This document shows positions 45,858 through 57,949 of a stretch of DNA of 64,000 nt, in pieces. The stretch comes from Hemerocallis citrina (taxonomy: Eukaryota; Streptophyta; Magnoliopsida; Asparagales; Asphodelaceae), in NCBI GenBank assembly GCA_017893485.1, contig CM030367.1:140633089-140697088 (forward strand), written 5' to 3'. Positions within the stretch are counted from its first letter, which is position 1. Each line of letters begins with the position of its first letter. The notes below the pieces were generated by a model, which was not told the DNA's origin, ran no database searches, and was given only the letters and a program-made list of their open reading frames with translations. Made by a program: the position numbers and the translations under genes.

Positions 45858-46345
45858 CACTTCAAGCTTGCCAAAAACAACAAGTCACAGAGGGTTGGCC
45901 AAAAACATGATTATATTGATTCCAAAAATTAGTTACAAAAGGTGGTGGCCAGTCCGCATTCGGCAAATACAAGAAGAAAAAGAATTTAACAGTCCAACAA
46001 CTGCTCTATTGGAGCAAATCCAGATCCAGATCCAGTCCAACAGCTGCTCTATTGGTTGGAGATTGTTATTTGGTGTTTGGACTGTTGGAGCATATCCAGA
46101 TTCAAATCCAGTCCAACAGCCGCTCTATTGGTTGGAGATTTCCTATTTGGTGTTTGGATTGTTGGATCAAATCTAGATCCAGCCAAAAGGAATCAGATCT
46201 GGATCTAACCAGTGGAGACAATACATTGGGTATTGTTTTGTATTCCGTGTTTGGGGAGAAGACTGGATCTAATGCAATGTACTTCCAATTTAGATCTAAA
46301 TTAAAGATAAGTTCTTCACCAAATTTAAATTATTATTTTAATTAT
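45858..46345. repeat. Unassigned DNA with a direct duplication of about 80 bp
   Basis: Copies of CAGTCCAACAGC(T/C)GCTCTATTGG and the following GGAGAT...ATTTGGTGTTTGGA occur at about 46032-46083 and 46109-46161, with a partial third at about 45990. Could be the decayed end of D. No D 3' LTR was recognised. Confidence 0.6.
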
Positions 46346-46349
46346 TTGT

Positions 46350-49300
46350 TTGAATTTTGTTGCTAAGTGCTAAAGTTTAAAACCGTATTATGCATCGTTT
46401 AATTAAAAATACAAATTTGAATAAATGTTGTGGCTATGTGCTGAAGGTCAAATATTTATTTTGATAAGATAAGTTATAGTTTTGACTATAAAACTGTATC
46501 TCCAATAAAATTGTTGTTAGAATTAAATAGTGCTAATAATTTGTTTAATTGGCTAATATATAACAATTTGATGAATGTAGGAACTTTTATGTTACCTACA
46601 AATTGTGTATGTTGGAAACGATGGATGTGCATCATGGTTGAAGAAGTCTGCACCACATAGGCCTCTCCATCGAATTCGGAAAACACTTCTAACTTGTAGT
46701 GCCAGTATGATCTACTCTAATCTTTCTTAATATTTTCATATGATGAATGTATTAACGTTTTGTGCGTTTGATCACATGATTGAGATTTTTAGATCATAGT
46801 TATTCTCGCCTTGAAAACTAGCATGTTAGGGTTGTTAAGTGCTTTATCATACTATGTATATAGATATTTTGACAAATCCATTGTTTGTAGTTTGTGTGAG
46901 ATTATATATTTGCTTCTCTAATAATTTAAAATAAAATAAATTGTATAAGATGTATAACAAATGTCTGTAACTTAGGAGAGAGCATATCTTTATATAGGAT
47001 ATGACTTCATTAGTTACATTTTTGTTCTTTATCGTTCATTGTACTATGTGTGCAAAGTTGAACATGTTAGTCATTATCTCATTTAGTGTTATGAAGATGA
47101 TGAAGAACGAATAAAGGAAAGAACTATTCGCTCAATGTGTTTGAGCAAGTGGACATTGTTAGAATCACAAGAGAAAGCAAATAGTTTTGTAAAATTTGGA
47201 AGAGTAATTTTGTATTAACTCTTATAATGTGCATATATTGTCAATCGCATGTATAAGTTGAGTTTAACAAATGAGACAATTAATAATAATAGTTCTAATT
47301 GTGTATAGTTCCGGAACATAGCATAATTGGCTAGAATTTGAGAACTATATATTAAATTATTTGTTCTTGTTAAAACTCATAACTCTGCTAAATGATACTC
47401 CATTAAATATGACAAATATGAAAGTTGTGTTCAGATTATGATCACTAGAAAATCATTTAGTATGGTCTCTAGGAGCACACAACTTCTTGAGTCAATATAT
47501 TCTGATATTTGTGATCTCAGTAGCTTTGTGACTAGATGAGACAATAATTGGTCAGAAGTGTCTAATCACCTATGTAGATGATTATTAAATGTTTGTCATA
47601 CATACATGGAGGATGTAGCACTCGCTATTTTGATGAATTAAAAATTTAGTTAAATGCTAAGATCAAAAGGTTTCAGGTTTGATAGAGGTGGTGAATATGT
47701 TTTAAAAATTTTAAGAGAAGTTTGTATTTGGCATAATCTCTAGTGCACACTATTTACAACAGTCAAAATGGCATTGATAAAAGTTACAATCAAACACTTA
47801 GTGAAATGTTGAATTCTATATTATTGACTATTGTTTGACTTTGTGTAACTGTGGATGATATTGTATTGTTAATCATATTTCCAATATGTTACCACACTCT
47901 AAATTATTTACACCTTGTATACTATGGGATGGAAACATAAATAATTTTGTTAATGTGAAAACATGTGGTGTGATACATTTGGTAGAGTACATAACCCTAG
48001 AAGGCCTAAAGTAGGACCTATAACAAATATTTGTGTGTACTTAGAAAGTGCAGAATGTAGTTTTGTAGACAGATGTTGGATCTATCTCATTTGTGTTATA
48101 AGAATCTAGATTTGTAGAGTTCTTTGAGGATGTGTTCATCAAAAATAAATGTATAAAATTATCTAGTCCTACAGACATGGTCAATAATTCACAGTTGGAA
48201 TCAAGAACTAGTCATACTGACACTTAAACTTGAATGACAAATGAGCTAAGAAGAGTCTTCAGCAGACAATGAGATGATTTTGTGTCATACAATAATACTT
48301 GAATTTAGTTGATATGCCGAAAGAGGCTAAAACTATAGTAAGTTAGTGGGGTTTTGTAGAAGAAACTTAATTTTGATTGTTCAGGAGCAATTTTAATGCA
48401 TTTTCGTAGCTAACAGATTGACTGAGATAAATGAGGTAGATTTGTTTGATGTCTACTCACATGTTTGTCATATTGCTACAATAAGTATTCTTCTTACCCT
48501 TACATCTTTTGAAAATTTTGCTATTCATAAAGGATATTTAAACAGTTCTGTACTAAAAGTTTTGTACTTGATGTTTTGTACTGAACAGTTTTGTACTGAA
48601 AAGTTTTGAAGCAATATGTATAGTGAACAAGATTTACAATTTAGTAAAATCATTGTATGTTCTTAAAATATGTATAGCCGACGAATAAATAATTTGACAA
48701 ATTTCTTAAAGAGCCCAATATATGAATCAAGTAATTCAGATCAGTACCTTCAACTTTGTGGTGTGTCAAATATAGTTGCTGTTATTTACTTGTTCTATTG
48801 ACATGTTTGTTCTTGGAAGTGACCTCTCTATTATAAATGAAGTTAACATTGTGTTATCCAAAGAATTCAACAGGAAAAACCTAGGTATTGTGGACACCAT
48901 AGGTATAAGGGTGAGTTTCGGTTGGCAAGGGATAACCCTTAGTCAAATTCATCAAATCAAAAATGTGTTTCAAAAGTAGGAATATAGTGATTTAAAGTGT
49001 ATTTTGAAACACCTTATGATTATGATAAAAGGTTGACACCTAATGATGGTGCAACTATGAGACAGGTAGATCATTCTAAAAGAATTGAAAGTCTCATATA
49101 TACAAAGATCTGCACTAGAATAGACATAGCCTTTAAGGAGGTATGATCTGCTCAGAATTTAGTAAAAATCAATAACTAGTGGATATTTGTTTACACTAGG
49201 AGGAATAGAAATGTTATGAAAATTAAAAGGCGAACATGCACTGTGCTATCATGCATGAAATCAGACCTCTATGTGTTATCCTCTGCAGGGGAAGAGGCTG

Positions 49301-50620
49301 AGTGGATTGAAGAACTTGTTGCTAGTCATCCATTAAAAAGTTTAAGTAACTCTCTAATTCTTTTATGTGACTATCAAGCTACATTGCACTGTAGCTCATA
49401 ACTCACTCTATAATAGTAAGAGAAGTATATTAAGGCTGAAAGAATTCTAGTTGAACTTTCTTATAGATAAAGTGCAATTGCGACAAGTATGGCTAATGCT
49501 CTTGCTAAGAGACTTGAAAGTGATCTAAATATCAAAACTGTGGGGGAAATTGAGTTAAAAGCTATTTAGTCAAAAGTTTTAACATCCTAATTGTTTTGAA
49601 ATTTAGAATTCAATCGGAGCCATAGAGAAGTTCAAACTTAAGCATTAATTTTAGGCAGTTGACATGTTTTAGATAATTTTGATGATTCCACATAAATTCC
49701 ACAAATATATAATATCATTCCAATTTTGATGGTATTATATATCTAGAGAATTTATTTAGAATAATCATATTATTCCAATACGAAACATGAAAACTTGTCG
49801 ATGTGTTTCCGATGTTTAGAATGTCGTTATATCATTCCAATTTTGATGATATATCTCTTTTATGGATTCTTGTTTCATTCCAATTATGATGATTCAGAAT
49901 TAATCATAATTGATTTGACCGTTCTATCATTCCAATATGAAACATATTATAGTTCTTGTGTAGAAACTATAATAGTTCTTGTTCTTTATTTAGTTAAAGA
50001 AACTTGATTTTGATGTTTGCGTTACATTTTTGCTAAGCTAATTATGAATTGTACTAAGTTTTTTTGTGGAACTAGAAACTTTGTGAAATGTGTTGGAATT
50101 ATTAGAGATGTGTATCTTGATATTCTTGTTTTCAATAAGCTAGCAAAGATGGAGGAGTTGAATCTGTCAACATAGATTTCAAAATAATGATTTGCTCAAA
50201 ATGAAGGAGTAAACATATAGCAGTGTGCATGGATAGAGTTTCAGTTTATTTCTTTCGAGAATAAATTAGTCATTTACTTGGTAAAACTTCTGTTGAGTTT
50301 AAGACTCTTATGTTCATTGAGCTTAAAACTCTTATGTTGTTCTTGAAGTTTATTTGCTTTATTTGATTTAGAAACTATGACAGATTACTCCAGTTGGTTT
50401 AGTCATTGTGAACTATTTTTTTGTGATATGGTTTGGGAACTATTAATTATTTTGGTTTAGTCTGTTTGAACTATTCGGATTTATAATTGATTTAGTCCTT
50501 ATGAACTGTACATTGAGTGATGCATTTCTTCTATTTAAAGACTACTATCAGCCAGTCAGCTTCATGTTGAACTGATGAGATAATCCAGTACGTTTATATA
50601 TTGAGAATATAAGAGGAGAT
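46350..50620 (+). pseudogene. Decayed Ty1/copia element, internal region
   Basis: AT-rich with many stops and frameshifts. Recognisable order: integrase trace (RFDRGGEYVLKILREVC, about 47680-47735), RT C-terminal part (DMFVLGSDLSIINEVNIVLSKEF...LGIVDTIGIRVSF, 48800-48920, matching the copia pattern after the catalytic box), RNase H (SGYLFTLGG near 49175; GEEAEWIEELVASHPLK, 49288-49340; NSLYNSKRSILRL near 49400). A purine run AAGAGGAGAT at 50611-50620 precedes an LTR. Regions 46370-47100 and 49600-50610 show nothing I can assign. No function expected. Confidence 0.72.
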
Positions 50621-50900
50621 TGTTGGATATATAGGTATATTCTCACTATATGAATGATATTATGTGCAATATTATTCTCGGGGTAACACGTGTGTTACAC
50701 GCACTAATTGTATGGATATCAGAACACGGGTTGAGTGGGTTGAGAACCCAGTACCCAAACCAGTATTTATTCTATAATTACTGGCTTGTGATAGTAGTCT
50801 AGGTATTCCAATCTTGGTACCTAGGGTAAATATCTCAAGCACCTTAGTCTAGGATATTAATCCTAATTTCTATTGTTATATTCTCTCATAATCTCTAACA
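50621..50900 (+). repeat. Probable 3' LTR of the decayed copia element
   Basis: Starts TGTTGGATAT directly after a polypurine tract and ends ATCTCTAACA, the usual TG...CA form of copia LTRs. 280 bp. The matching 5' LTR was not found by eye. Contains GTAACAC-GT-GTGTTAC, an inverted repeat with a CACGTG core. Confidence 0.62.
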
Positions 50901-51365
50901 AATGACTGGTAACCCAACTCCATGAGTCTCTCCTTCGTAGCAGCATCCATCCATTTCAATGCTGCTACTACCTTCACCAACTTTCCTGGCAAAACCCTTG
51001 TCTCGTCTGTGGCACTCACACGAGAAAGAAAACCAGTTCCCATGCAGTTCATTTTCATGATCCCACAACCTGTTGAGTTCTGAATTGTATCCTATGAAAT
51101 GGTCACCTGGGTGGTGGGCCCAGCAAATCCGATGCATGAAATATCTCCGTAGTGAACATGAAGATGTTTCGCCGTGAAACTATGCAGAGGAGCTAAGAAT
51201 TGACCTGAGTGAGGATTTTGCCCCATGTAGTAAGCATCTAATTGTCGAGGATCTACGGGTCAATTAATGGTGTAGGAGGTTCAAAGGAATCCAATGAAGT
51301 AGATGACTCATTTGGAATAAGATATGATGTCAACTGATGAATAAAAGCATATATGATCGAGATAA
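50901..51365 (-). other. Unassigned flank with a possible gene fragment
   Basis: Two overlapping minus-strand frames (51137-50895 and 51058-50876). The latter reads VLPGKLVKVVAALKWMDAATKERLMELGYQSFVRDYE, protein-like in composition but without a family I can name. May be a host or transposon gene fragment. Continuous with 54364-55418 before H inserted. Confidence 0.3.
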
Positions 51366-51370
51366 CTAAT

Positions 51371-52085
51371 TGTTGGGTTTATGTCTTGTATACGATGTTG
51401 GATACAAAGACGATAAGACAATGGAGGGATCGAGACGATTGGAGACGGAGTGGAGGCAAGAAGGAAATAGTCATCGACAGCAACAGAAGGAGGTTGCGGT
51501 CGACCGTAACTCAGGTGTGGTCGACCGACCCCAGTACGATGTCTTCCCGTGAGGAGGACAGTCGATCGTCTTGTTGGACAATCGACCGTTCGCGGCGCTG
51601 TTGGGTTTTGGGCTTGAGTCCGGCTGATTCGTGAGAAGTCCAACTTGCTCTTTAAGTTCGATCTTGTGGCTCTTATCGTAGGATTATCTCTTCTGTAATA
51701 TTCAATGGCTATTGTATCAATATATCAACTTAGGGTTTTCTCTAGATCTATATATAAACAATTGTAACGACTCCTAGAACTATATGATTCTATTGAGTGT
51801 TGAATAGAAGAAGAGAGTACTTCATATGAGAGTGTGAGAGAGTTTCTCCATTGTAAGCAGCAACCAAGTTCCAGTTAGGCTTAAGAGACGGCCATGGTGA
51901 GAATTGTAATATTCTTGTATCTTATCTAGTTAAAATAACATCTCGGTTCTTCGTCCCTCGGATTAAGGCGAAAGCCCTAACTGGGAGAATTCTTATGTGC
52001 TTTGTGTGATTGGTGCGATCTAGATTTTCTTGGTGGTTTGAGTTGATTGTGTCAAAGACTCAACAAGATCCTCAAATTCCTAACA
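51371..52085 (+). repeat. 5' LTR of H
   Basis: TATA-like TATATATAAA at about 51749-51758. Carries two pairs of GTCGAC-like palindromes (51499/51520 and 51561/51581). Absent from the 3' LTR is about 25 bp around the first pair. Confidence 0.94.
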
Positions 52086-52087
52086 AG

Positions 52088-52099
52088 TGGTATCAGAGC
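52088..52099 (+). other. Primer-binding site of H (initiator Met tRNA type)
   Basis: TGGTATCAGAGC two bases after the 5' LTR end; a long perfect match. Confidence 0.9.
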
Positions 52100-52137
52100 A
52101 ATCAGGTTCGTGGGTTTGTTCGAGTTCCTTGGAGTAG

Positions 52138-52848
52138 ATGGCAAATCAAAAGACGAAGATTAAGCGATTTGACGGTAAGATCAACTTCAATCTATGGATG
52201 GTGGACATGTATGATGTTTTGGTTCAGAAGGACTTGCACTTTGCCTTAGAAGAGAAGAAGCCAATCGACATGAATCAGGAGAAGTGGGATGATATTTGTT
52301 AGAAGGCCTTGAGTTTAATCCGGTTGCAATTGGCGGATGAAGTCAAGTGTAATATTCTTAAGGAGACAAGTGCAGCAAGTCTATGGGCAAGACTCAAATC
52401 TGACTACTCCGGGTCGTCGTTGCTAGATCGGATGTATTGAAAGAGAAAGATGTTTAGGTTCTCAATGAAGGAAGGTACCCATCTTCAAGATCACATTGTG
52501 GAGTTCAATAAGGTAATATCTGAACTGAAGACAATTAATGCTGATGATATTAGCGAAGAAGATAATGCTTTCAACTTGATTTATTCCGTGCCAACTTCTT
52601 ACGATCACTTGATAATTACCATGCTACATGGGAATTCATCCAAGGAGACACTTACAGTAGCCGGGGTGATTAAGAGTCTGAAGGAAGATGAACTGAGAAA
52701 GAAGACTCATAAAGGAGGGTCTATTTTTATAGGGTGCTTTGCGGTGGATGATGATACTTCAATTGGAAGGGATGCGGCACACAAGGATAAGATTCGTTGT
52801 CACTATTGTAGAGGAGTTGGGCATTACAAGAGAGACTGTCGTAAGTGA
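52138..52848 (+). pseudogene. gag: Copia Gag of H
   Basis: Starts MANQKTKIKRFDGKINFNLW, typical of copia Gag. In-frame stops at 52300-52302 (TAG) and 52438-52440 (TGA, after LLDRMY) interrupt it, with no frameshift. From 52450 the frame is open: MKEGTHLQDHIVEFNKVISELK, LTVAGVIKSLKEDELRK, then zinc knuckle CHYCRGVGHYKRDC. It ends at TGA 52846-52848, and the protease continues in the same frame. Gag would form the particle. The early stops probably make this copy inactive. Confidence 0.9.
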
Positions 52849-53523
52849 TTGAGTCAGAATAGTGCTACAAAAGAAGGTGAACAATCTCATATAGTCAGCA
52901 CAACTAATTCAGGTAAACCAGTTAGACTTGAAGACCTATGTCTTCTTGTTTCAAGTTCTTTAGATGTGGATTCAAGTTGGTATCTTGATTCGGGAAGTTC
53001 TTCTCATGTTTGCTCCAAGAGGGAGATATTTTCTACTTACAAATTGTTAACAGGTCGTAGTGTGAAAACGGGGAGTGGTGAGATTTATGAAGTATTGGGT
53101 GAGGAAACAATTGAATTGGAGATGCCAGATGGTAAATGTTTCACACTAGAAGAGGTCATACATATTCCTTTGATACAGCAGAATCTGATATCCTTGGGGA
53201 CTCTTGATGCTCGTGGCTATAGGTACACAGCTCGAGGTGAAGTTTTGACAGTATTGGATAGTCGTCGTAAAGTAATGAAGGGTAAGAGGGGGATTGGGCA
53301 GGGTCAGCACAACCTCTACCAGCTTTGTGGGAGCAGGAAAACTCGACCGAGTGTATGGAAGTCCATTGTTCCTAAAGCATCATCTAGTAAGCCGTCACTA
53401 GAATTACTGAATCGAGACTGCAACGTTCGAATACCGTTGGAAGGTGGAGAGAGCCTTGATGTAGGTGGAGTTCGTGTGGAGGGTGGCACCTTCATGATTA
53501 CACCTACAGGGGTGTACCCTTGA
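52849..53523 (+). CDS. Copia protease of H with truncated downstream part
   Basis: In frame with Gag after a single TGA; the next codon is TTG, so it is likely read only as a Gag fusion. Aspartic protease motif WYLDSGSSSHVCSKREIF (Asp-Ser-Gly near 52987), then MPDGKCFTLEEVIHIPLIQQNLISLG and the pre-integrase phrase QHNLYQLCGS. It then jumps to an unrelated tail ending in GTFMITPTGVYP and TGA at 53521. Integrase, RT and RNase H are deleted, so the C-terminus is probably a deletion junction. Released protease would mature Gag. The frame is otherwise open. Confidence 0.82.
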   Translation: MSQNSATKEGEQSHIVSTTNSGKPVRLEDLCLLVSSSLDVDSSWYLDSGSSSHVCSKREIFSTYKLLTGRSVKTGSGEIYEVLGEETIELEMPDGKCFTLEEVIHIPLIQQNLISLGTLDARGYRYTARGEVLTVLDSRRKVMKGKRGIGQGQHNLYQLCGSRKTRPSVWKSIVPKASSSKPSLELLNRDCNVRIPLEGGESLDVGGVRVEGGTFMITPTGVYP

Positions 53524-53653
53524 GGGGGGCATACAGGTGGAGGTTTGTTCAACTAGCAGAAGAAGCCGTAAAAACGTGTTGTTTACAAAGCGGAAAAGAA
53601 AGGTCTAGAAGAGTTATTGGTCACACATGTATGGATTCATGTGTATGCAATTC

Positions 53654-54358
53654 AAGGTGGAGATTGTTGGGTTTATGTCTTGCATACGATGTTGGATATG
53701 AAGACGATAAGACAATGGGGGGATTAAGACGATTGAAGACGGAGTGGAGGCAAGAAGGAAATAGTCAGCGACAGCAGCAGAGGGAGGTTGCGGCCCTGTA
53801 CGATGTCTTCCCACAAGGAGGACAGTCAACCGTCTTGTTAGACAGTCGACCGTTCACGGCGCTGATAGGTTTTGGGCTTGAGTCTGGCAGATTCGTGAGA
53901 AGCTCAACTTTCTCTTCAAGTTAGATCATGTGGCTCTTATCGTAGGGTTATCTCTTCTATAATATCCAATGACTATTACAACTTTCTCTTCAAGATATCA
54001 ACTTATGGTTTTCTCTAGATCTATATATAAACAATTGTAACGGCTCCTAGAACGATATGATTCTATTGAGTACCAAATAGAAGAAGAGAGTACTTCATAT
54101 GAGAGGGTGAGAGAGTTTCTCGATTGTAAGCAGCAACCAAGTTCCAGTTAGGCTTGGGAGAGGATCGTGGTGAGAATTGTAATATTCTTGTATCTTCTAT
54201 AGTGGAAATAACATCTCGGTTTTTCCTCCTCCGGATTAGGACGAAAGCCCCAACCGGAACAATTCTTGTGTGCTTTGTGTGATTGATGCGAACTAGTTTT
54301 GATTGGTGGTTTGTGTTGATTGTGTAAAAGACTCAACAAGATCCTCAAATTCCTAACA
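53654..54358 (+). repeat. Polypurine tract and 3' LTR of H
   Basis: AAGGTGGAGAT (53654-53664) followed by the LTR at 53665. One degenerate GTCGAC-type pair at about 53822/53842 (GTCAAC and GTCGAC). Ends at 54358 before CTAAT. Confidence 0.93.
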
Positions 54359-54363
54359 CTAAT

Positions 54364-55418
54364 TGCACTGTCCCCAAAAAAAGGGGAAAAGATGTGGGGA
54401 TATAATCACCTTGATGTGGAGAAATTTGTAGCTCTGGGATAGAAATATATAACACCTGATGCAGGCAGCGATCGAGGAAGAAGAGTATCTACCATTCGTG
54501 GATTTAACTCGATTATTGCCTCTGTGTTCTTATATGCAAATTGTTTCAGTTTGTTCATATTAATTATAACCTGTGAAGTAGATTAATATATTAGGTCTGA
54601 TGAACGTAATCAGCCCTATGTACTACAAATTGAACTTAACACATTCATTTCTTCCTAGAAAATCATTAGATATGTTTGTTCAGAGATTTTCAGTTACATG
54701 TTAATTGAAGTTTGTCAAAGATTCCTTATTTGAATATACTGAAACCAAGTTGAGAGAAGGCAATAGATTCTGAATTTAGAAGTTATCAAATTGCGGAAGC
54801 AAAAAAATGGATAGAGAAGAGCAAAGGTGATGCAATATTAGGGTAATCTAGTGCAATTTATCCAGTTTAACAAGTAAAATTATATTGGGTCATCCCAATC
54901 ATCTAAATGTAAGTAATATATACCTTCTGCGTGGTAGTATGATCGTCCTTTGCATGATACCTAATGTCAAACATAGCCCCAACATGCTGAAATATAGAGT
55001 TAGAAGAACTATATGTATAATACTTGTCTTCTATAACACACTCTTTAGCATATTCAAGAATTGCTTCCCATAATTTGTCTAGCAAGTTGGAAATAGAGAA
55101 AGGCGTGATGAATATAAGATTGTACTGAAATTGCAAGAAAAAAAATTCTGTTAGCTGAAGCATTTAATATGACTTTTCTTACACTGCGGATTTTGCCTTC
55201 ATCCATAACTAAATTTCTTAAGAAGTCTTGGACAGTATTGATTCCTTAATCTGCAAGCCTTTCGTGAAAGCACCATGGTTGCCGATTTTTTGTGGACGCC
55301 ATATGTCATCATTTAGTGAGGGACTGAGGTTAACAAAGCTTTATATTAGTCTCGGGTAACATTATTGCACCTATTCTAGAGATTTAGTAGAGTAATTGGC
55401 AAAGTTTTCATGACCTTT
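54364..55418. other. Unassigned flank with exon-like piece
   Basis: On the minus strand, 55163-54903 is open. Inside it, a stretch from about 55130 to 54925 follows an acceptor-like TTGCAATTTCAG and contains LLDKLWEAILEYAKECV, and a second acceptor TATATTTCAG precedes a segment ending AAG|GTATAT. This could be a fragment of a host gene. I do not recognise the protein. The rest shows nothing. Confidence 0.3.
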
Positions 55419-55956
55419 TGATATGGGTCAGATGACGTGGCCCCTCCTGGGCCACAGGATCCCCTCAAAAGGCGTTCATCCCCGATCATCAGGTCTGCCA
55501 CGTCAGTCCTAAACCACCTAGGCTACTGCCACGTCAGGCCCACGGGCAATCGGGTTCAGATCCGGCCCCAAACGGGTCCAAACCCGATTAGCACTGCCTA
55601 TAAATATCAGGCCCTCTACCCCTTCAACAGGTAATCAATCTTTCCCCTCTAAAAACCCTAGTTACTGTTACTCTTCAGTGACTGACTAGACCGTCGGAGG
55701 GCCTACCACCGGAACCAACCCCGGTGTTCCTAGTCCAAGTGCAGGTACACGAGACTTCAGGATCCGAGCTTCCAGATTCAAGCCCAGCCTCCAGATCCAA
55801 GCCGAGTATCCTCCCTCCACCTCGCTCCCGCCTCTACTCCCGAGCGTTCCCCTCTGGCTGAGGGTCGGGCGTACCATCCGTACCGAAGATTCTGCAAAAT
55901 ACAAATTGAGAGAACTCACACCTGGTGCAGCCACCCCCCAAAAATAAACCGCATCA
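55419..55956 (+). repeat. 5' LTR of F
   Basis: Right end ...CGCATCA is fixed by the primer-binding site; the left end at TGATATGGG is a guess because the other LTR is not in the window. TATA box TATAAATA at 55599-55606. Confidence 0.65.
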
Positions 55957-55958
55957 GG

Positions 55959-55977
55959 TTGGCGCCGTCTGTGGGAA
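55959..55977 (+). other. Primer-binding site of F
   Basis: TTGGCGCCGTCTGTGGGAA, the form common after the 5' LTR in Tat/Athila-type plant elements. The tRNA is not assigned here. Confidence 0.8.
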
Positions 55978-57949
55978 CGAAGTACGGACATCAGTCTGAA
56001 CCCAACCATCAACGGCATCCCATCAATCCGAGCTCAAATGGCACCCAAGCCCAGGAGAGCTGTCACCTCTACACATCGCCAGGACGTTCCTCCTCAGGAC
56101 GTCCCCGCCGACACTCATGGATCCAACAATCCGATGGTCAGCTTCGGACACCAGTCGGGCGCCTCTCGCTCGGTCGTACCCAACCTGCGTCGGGTCATCC
56201 AGAATCGACAGACAAGTCGGACTAGGGGAGGGGCCGCTTCCAACTCGGTCCCGAACCGTCCCAGACCTCCGCCCCGAGAGAGGGAGCCGGCGCTCAGCCG
56301 CATTGTAGCGCCCCAATTTTCGATACTGGAAAACCGAGACACAAGCCAAGATCTTTGCTTCAATTAGTCACAATACACAGAAAAACAGGAGAATTTAAAA
56401 CTTTTTATTCGATACACAAAGTGTTACAAGTCTGAATACTGTACAACTGTAATACTTTACAATGGAGTTACAATATTGCCTTTACATTTCTAAGTATTAC
56501 AACCTTCACATCTTACATCAGAGTACCTCTTAACTAATACAGAATCAATACATATTTTGCAGCGGAACTAAACTTAATACTGACTCCTTGCTTTCCTTGC
56601 CTTGAGTCCTCTTGAATCTCGCCTTTGTACTTCGGCGATCCAGTACCTATGGAAGTGGGGACGTCAGTATTCATTGACGCTTAAAGGCTGATCATATAGC
56701 AGCGAATCTTCCAAACAATATACACAATATAGCAATAGTGTTGGTGTAGTTTAAGTGTTTGTGAGTGCTATGACTAGACTCTAATGCGATACTTAAAATA
56801 GAACTAGGACACTCCCTATTCTTATGAATTCTAATTGTACACAACCCGTTCCTGACACCTACCCACGGCAGTTTAGGAATTAACAGCGCGAGATACGCAA
56901 CCCGTGTCCTCAACCTGTGAGATGGCACCGTACGTATCCCTTTGACGGGAAGGTAGAACTAGGATGCTTCTTATTCTAATGTCAGCAAGTCTCCGAAAGT
57001 AACATGCAGCCCATAAATACATGCGACTCCATCTCAAGCCGTTTCTCCATATATAGGGATTTGAACCCGCGTTATGAATTCTAATTGTACACAACCTGTT
57101 CCTGACACCTACACGTGACTCGCGAGGCTGCAGATGTGGTCATGTGCCACTGTTGCATTTCGCCCGTGGTGTCTATGTTCCCACTGCGACCCGGCTAACC
57201 GGACCTCACTCAAATTAGACGATCCCGACGTATCGGGTGTCATTACAAAAACCAAACCATAGAGTTTCGCAAGCGCAGGGTAGCACGAAGCCTACCCTGT
57301 GGCACTCTCTGGGGTATCGCAAGCGCAGGACTGCACAATGCATCCTGTGGCACCCCTAGCCACGGTATTTCAGGAATTAACAGAGCGAGATACGCAACCC
57401 GTGTCCCCAACTTGTGAGACGGCACCGTACGTATCCCTTTGACGGGAAGGTACAACCTGGTACACCACCTATGATCTGCCTCAAGAGACGAGTTAGTGTC
57501 GGGGCCCCCTACAACTGACCCCTCTCTCCCAGCAAAAGGGTTTAAGTAAACTGATCCTTATAAGTCACTATCCTAGTGATGTCCCTGACTCGAACAATCC
57601 TAGGGATGACGATATTATAACACAACATGCTAGGCCTTAAATTAGGCTTCGCAAAACAACTCTACGAGGCCGCTCAACTTAGATTTACCCGAATCCTTCA
57701 GGACCCGGTTCGTGGCTCATCGATCCAAGACTTTGGCCGTCGCGAATATATACGCACGCCGCTACCCTAGACTTGGATTCTGTCTATACTCCGGTCCTCG
57801 ATCAACCTACCCTGGTTAAGATTCGACGGTACACAAGGAGCGACTCCTCCACAGTTCCTTAGGGTAGAAACACATGTCTTGATGGTCGATAGCCCTTAGG
57901 GTGGTAACATCACCCTAGATAGCACAACTAACTGTGTACTAGCTAACAA

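Larger units (their letters stand above)
51371..54358 (+). mobile_element. Compact Ty1/copia derivative H (gag and protease only)
   Basis: LTRs lie at 51371-52085 (715 bp) and 53665-54358 (694 bp), starting TGTTGGGTTTATG and ending TCCTAACA. Perfect target duplication CTAAT at 51366-51370 and 54359-54363. Primer-binding site AGTGGTATCAGAGC follows the 5' LTR. The internal part is 1579 bp and encodes Gag and protease; integrase, RT and RNase H are absent. It needs enzymes in trans to move. LTRs differ by substitutions and small indels, so it is not very recent. Confidence 0.95.

Noticed and set aside
46486..46686. Minus-strand ORF opposite the decayed copia element
   Set aside because: It reads the complement of AT-rich decayed DNA; no recognisable domain.
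51371..51560. Ty3/gypsy origin for H because its LTR shares GTCGAC pairs with B
   Set aside because: Gag, zinc knuckle and protease of H are copia type, and the rest of the LTR is unrelated to B.
55959..56363. Several long overlapping ORFs on both strands at the start of F gag
   Set aside because: High-GC region opens many frames. Only the 56038 frame continues into the gag that resumes at 62387.
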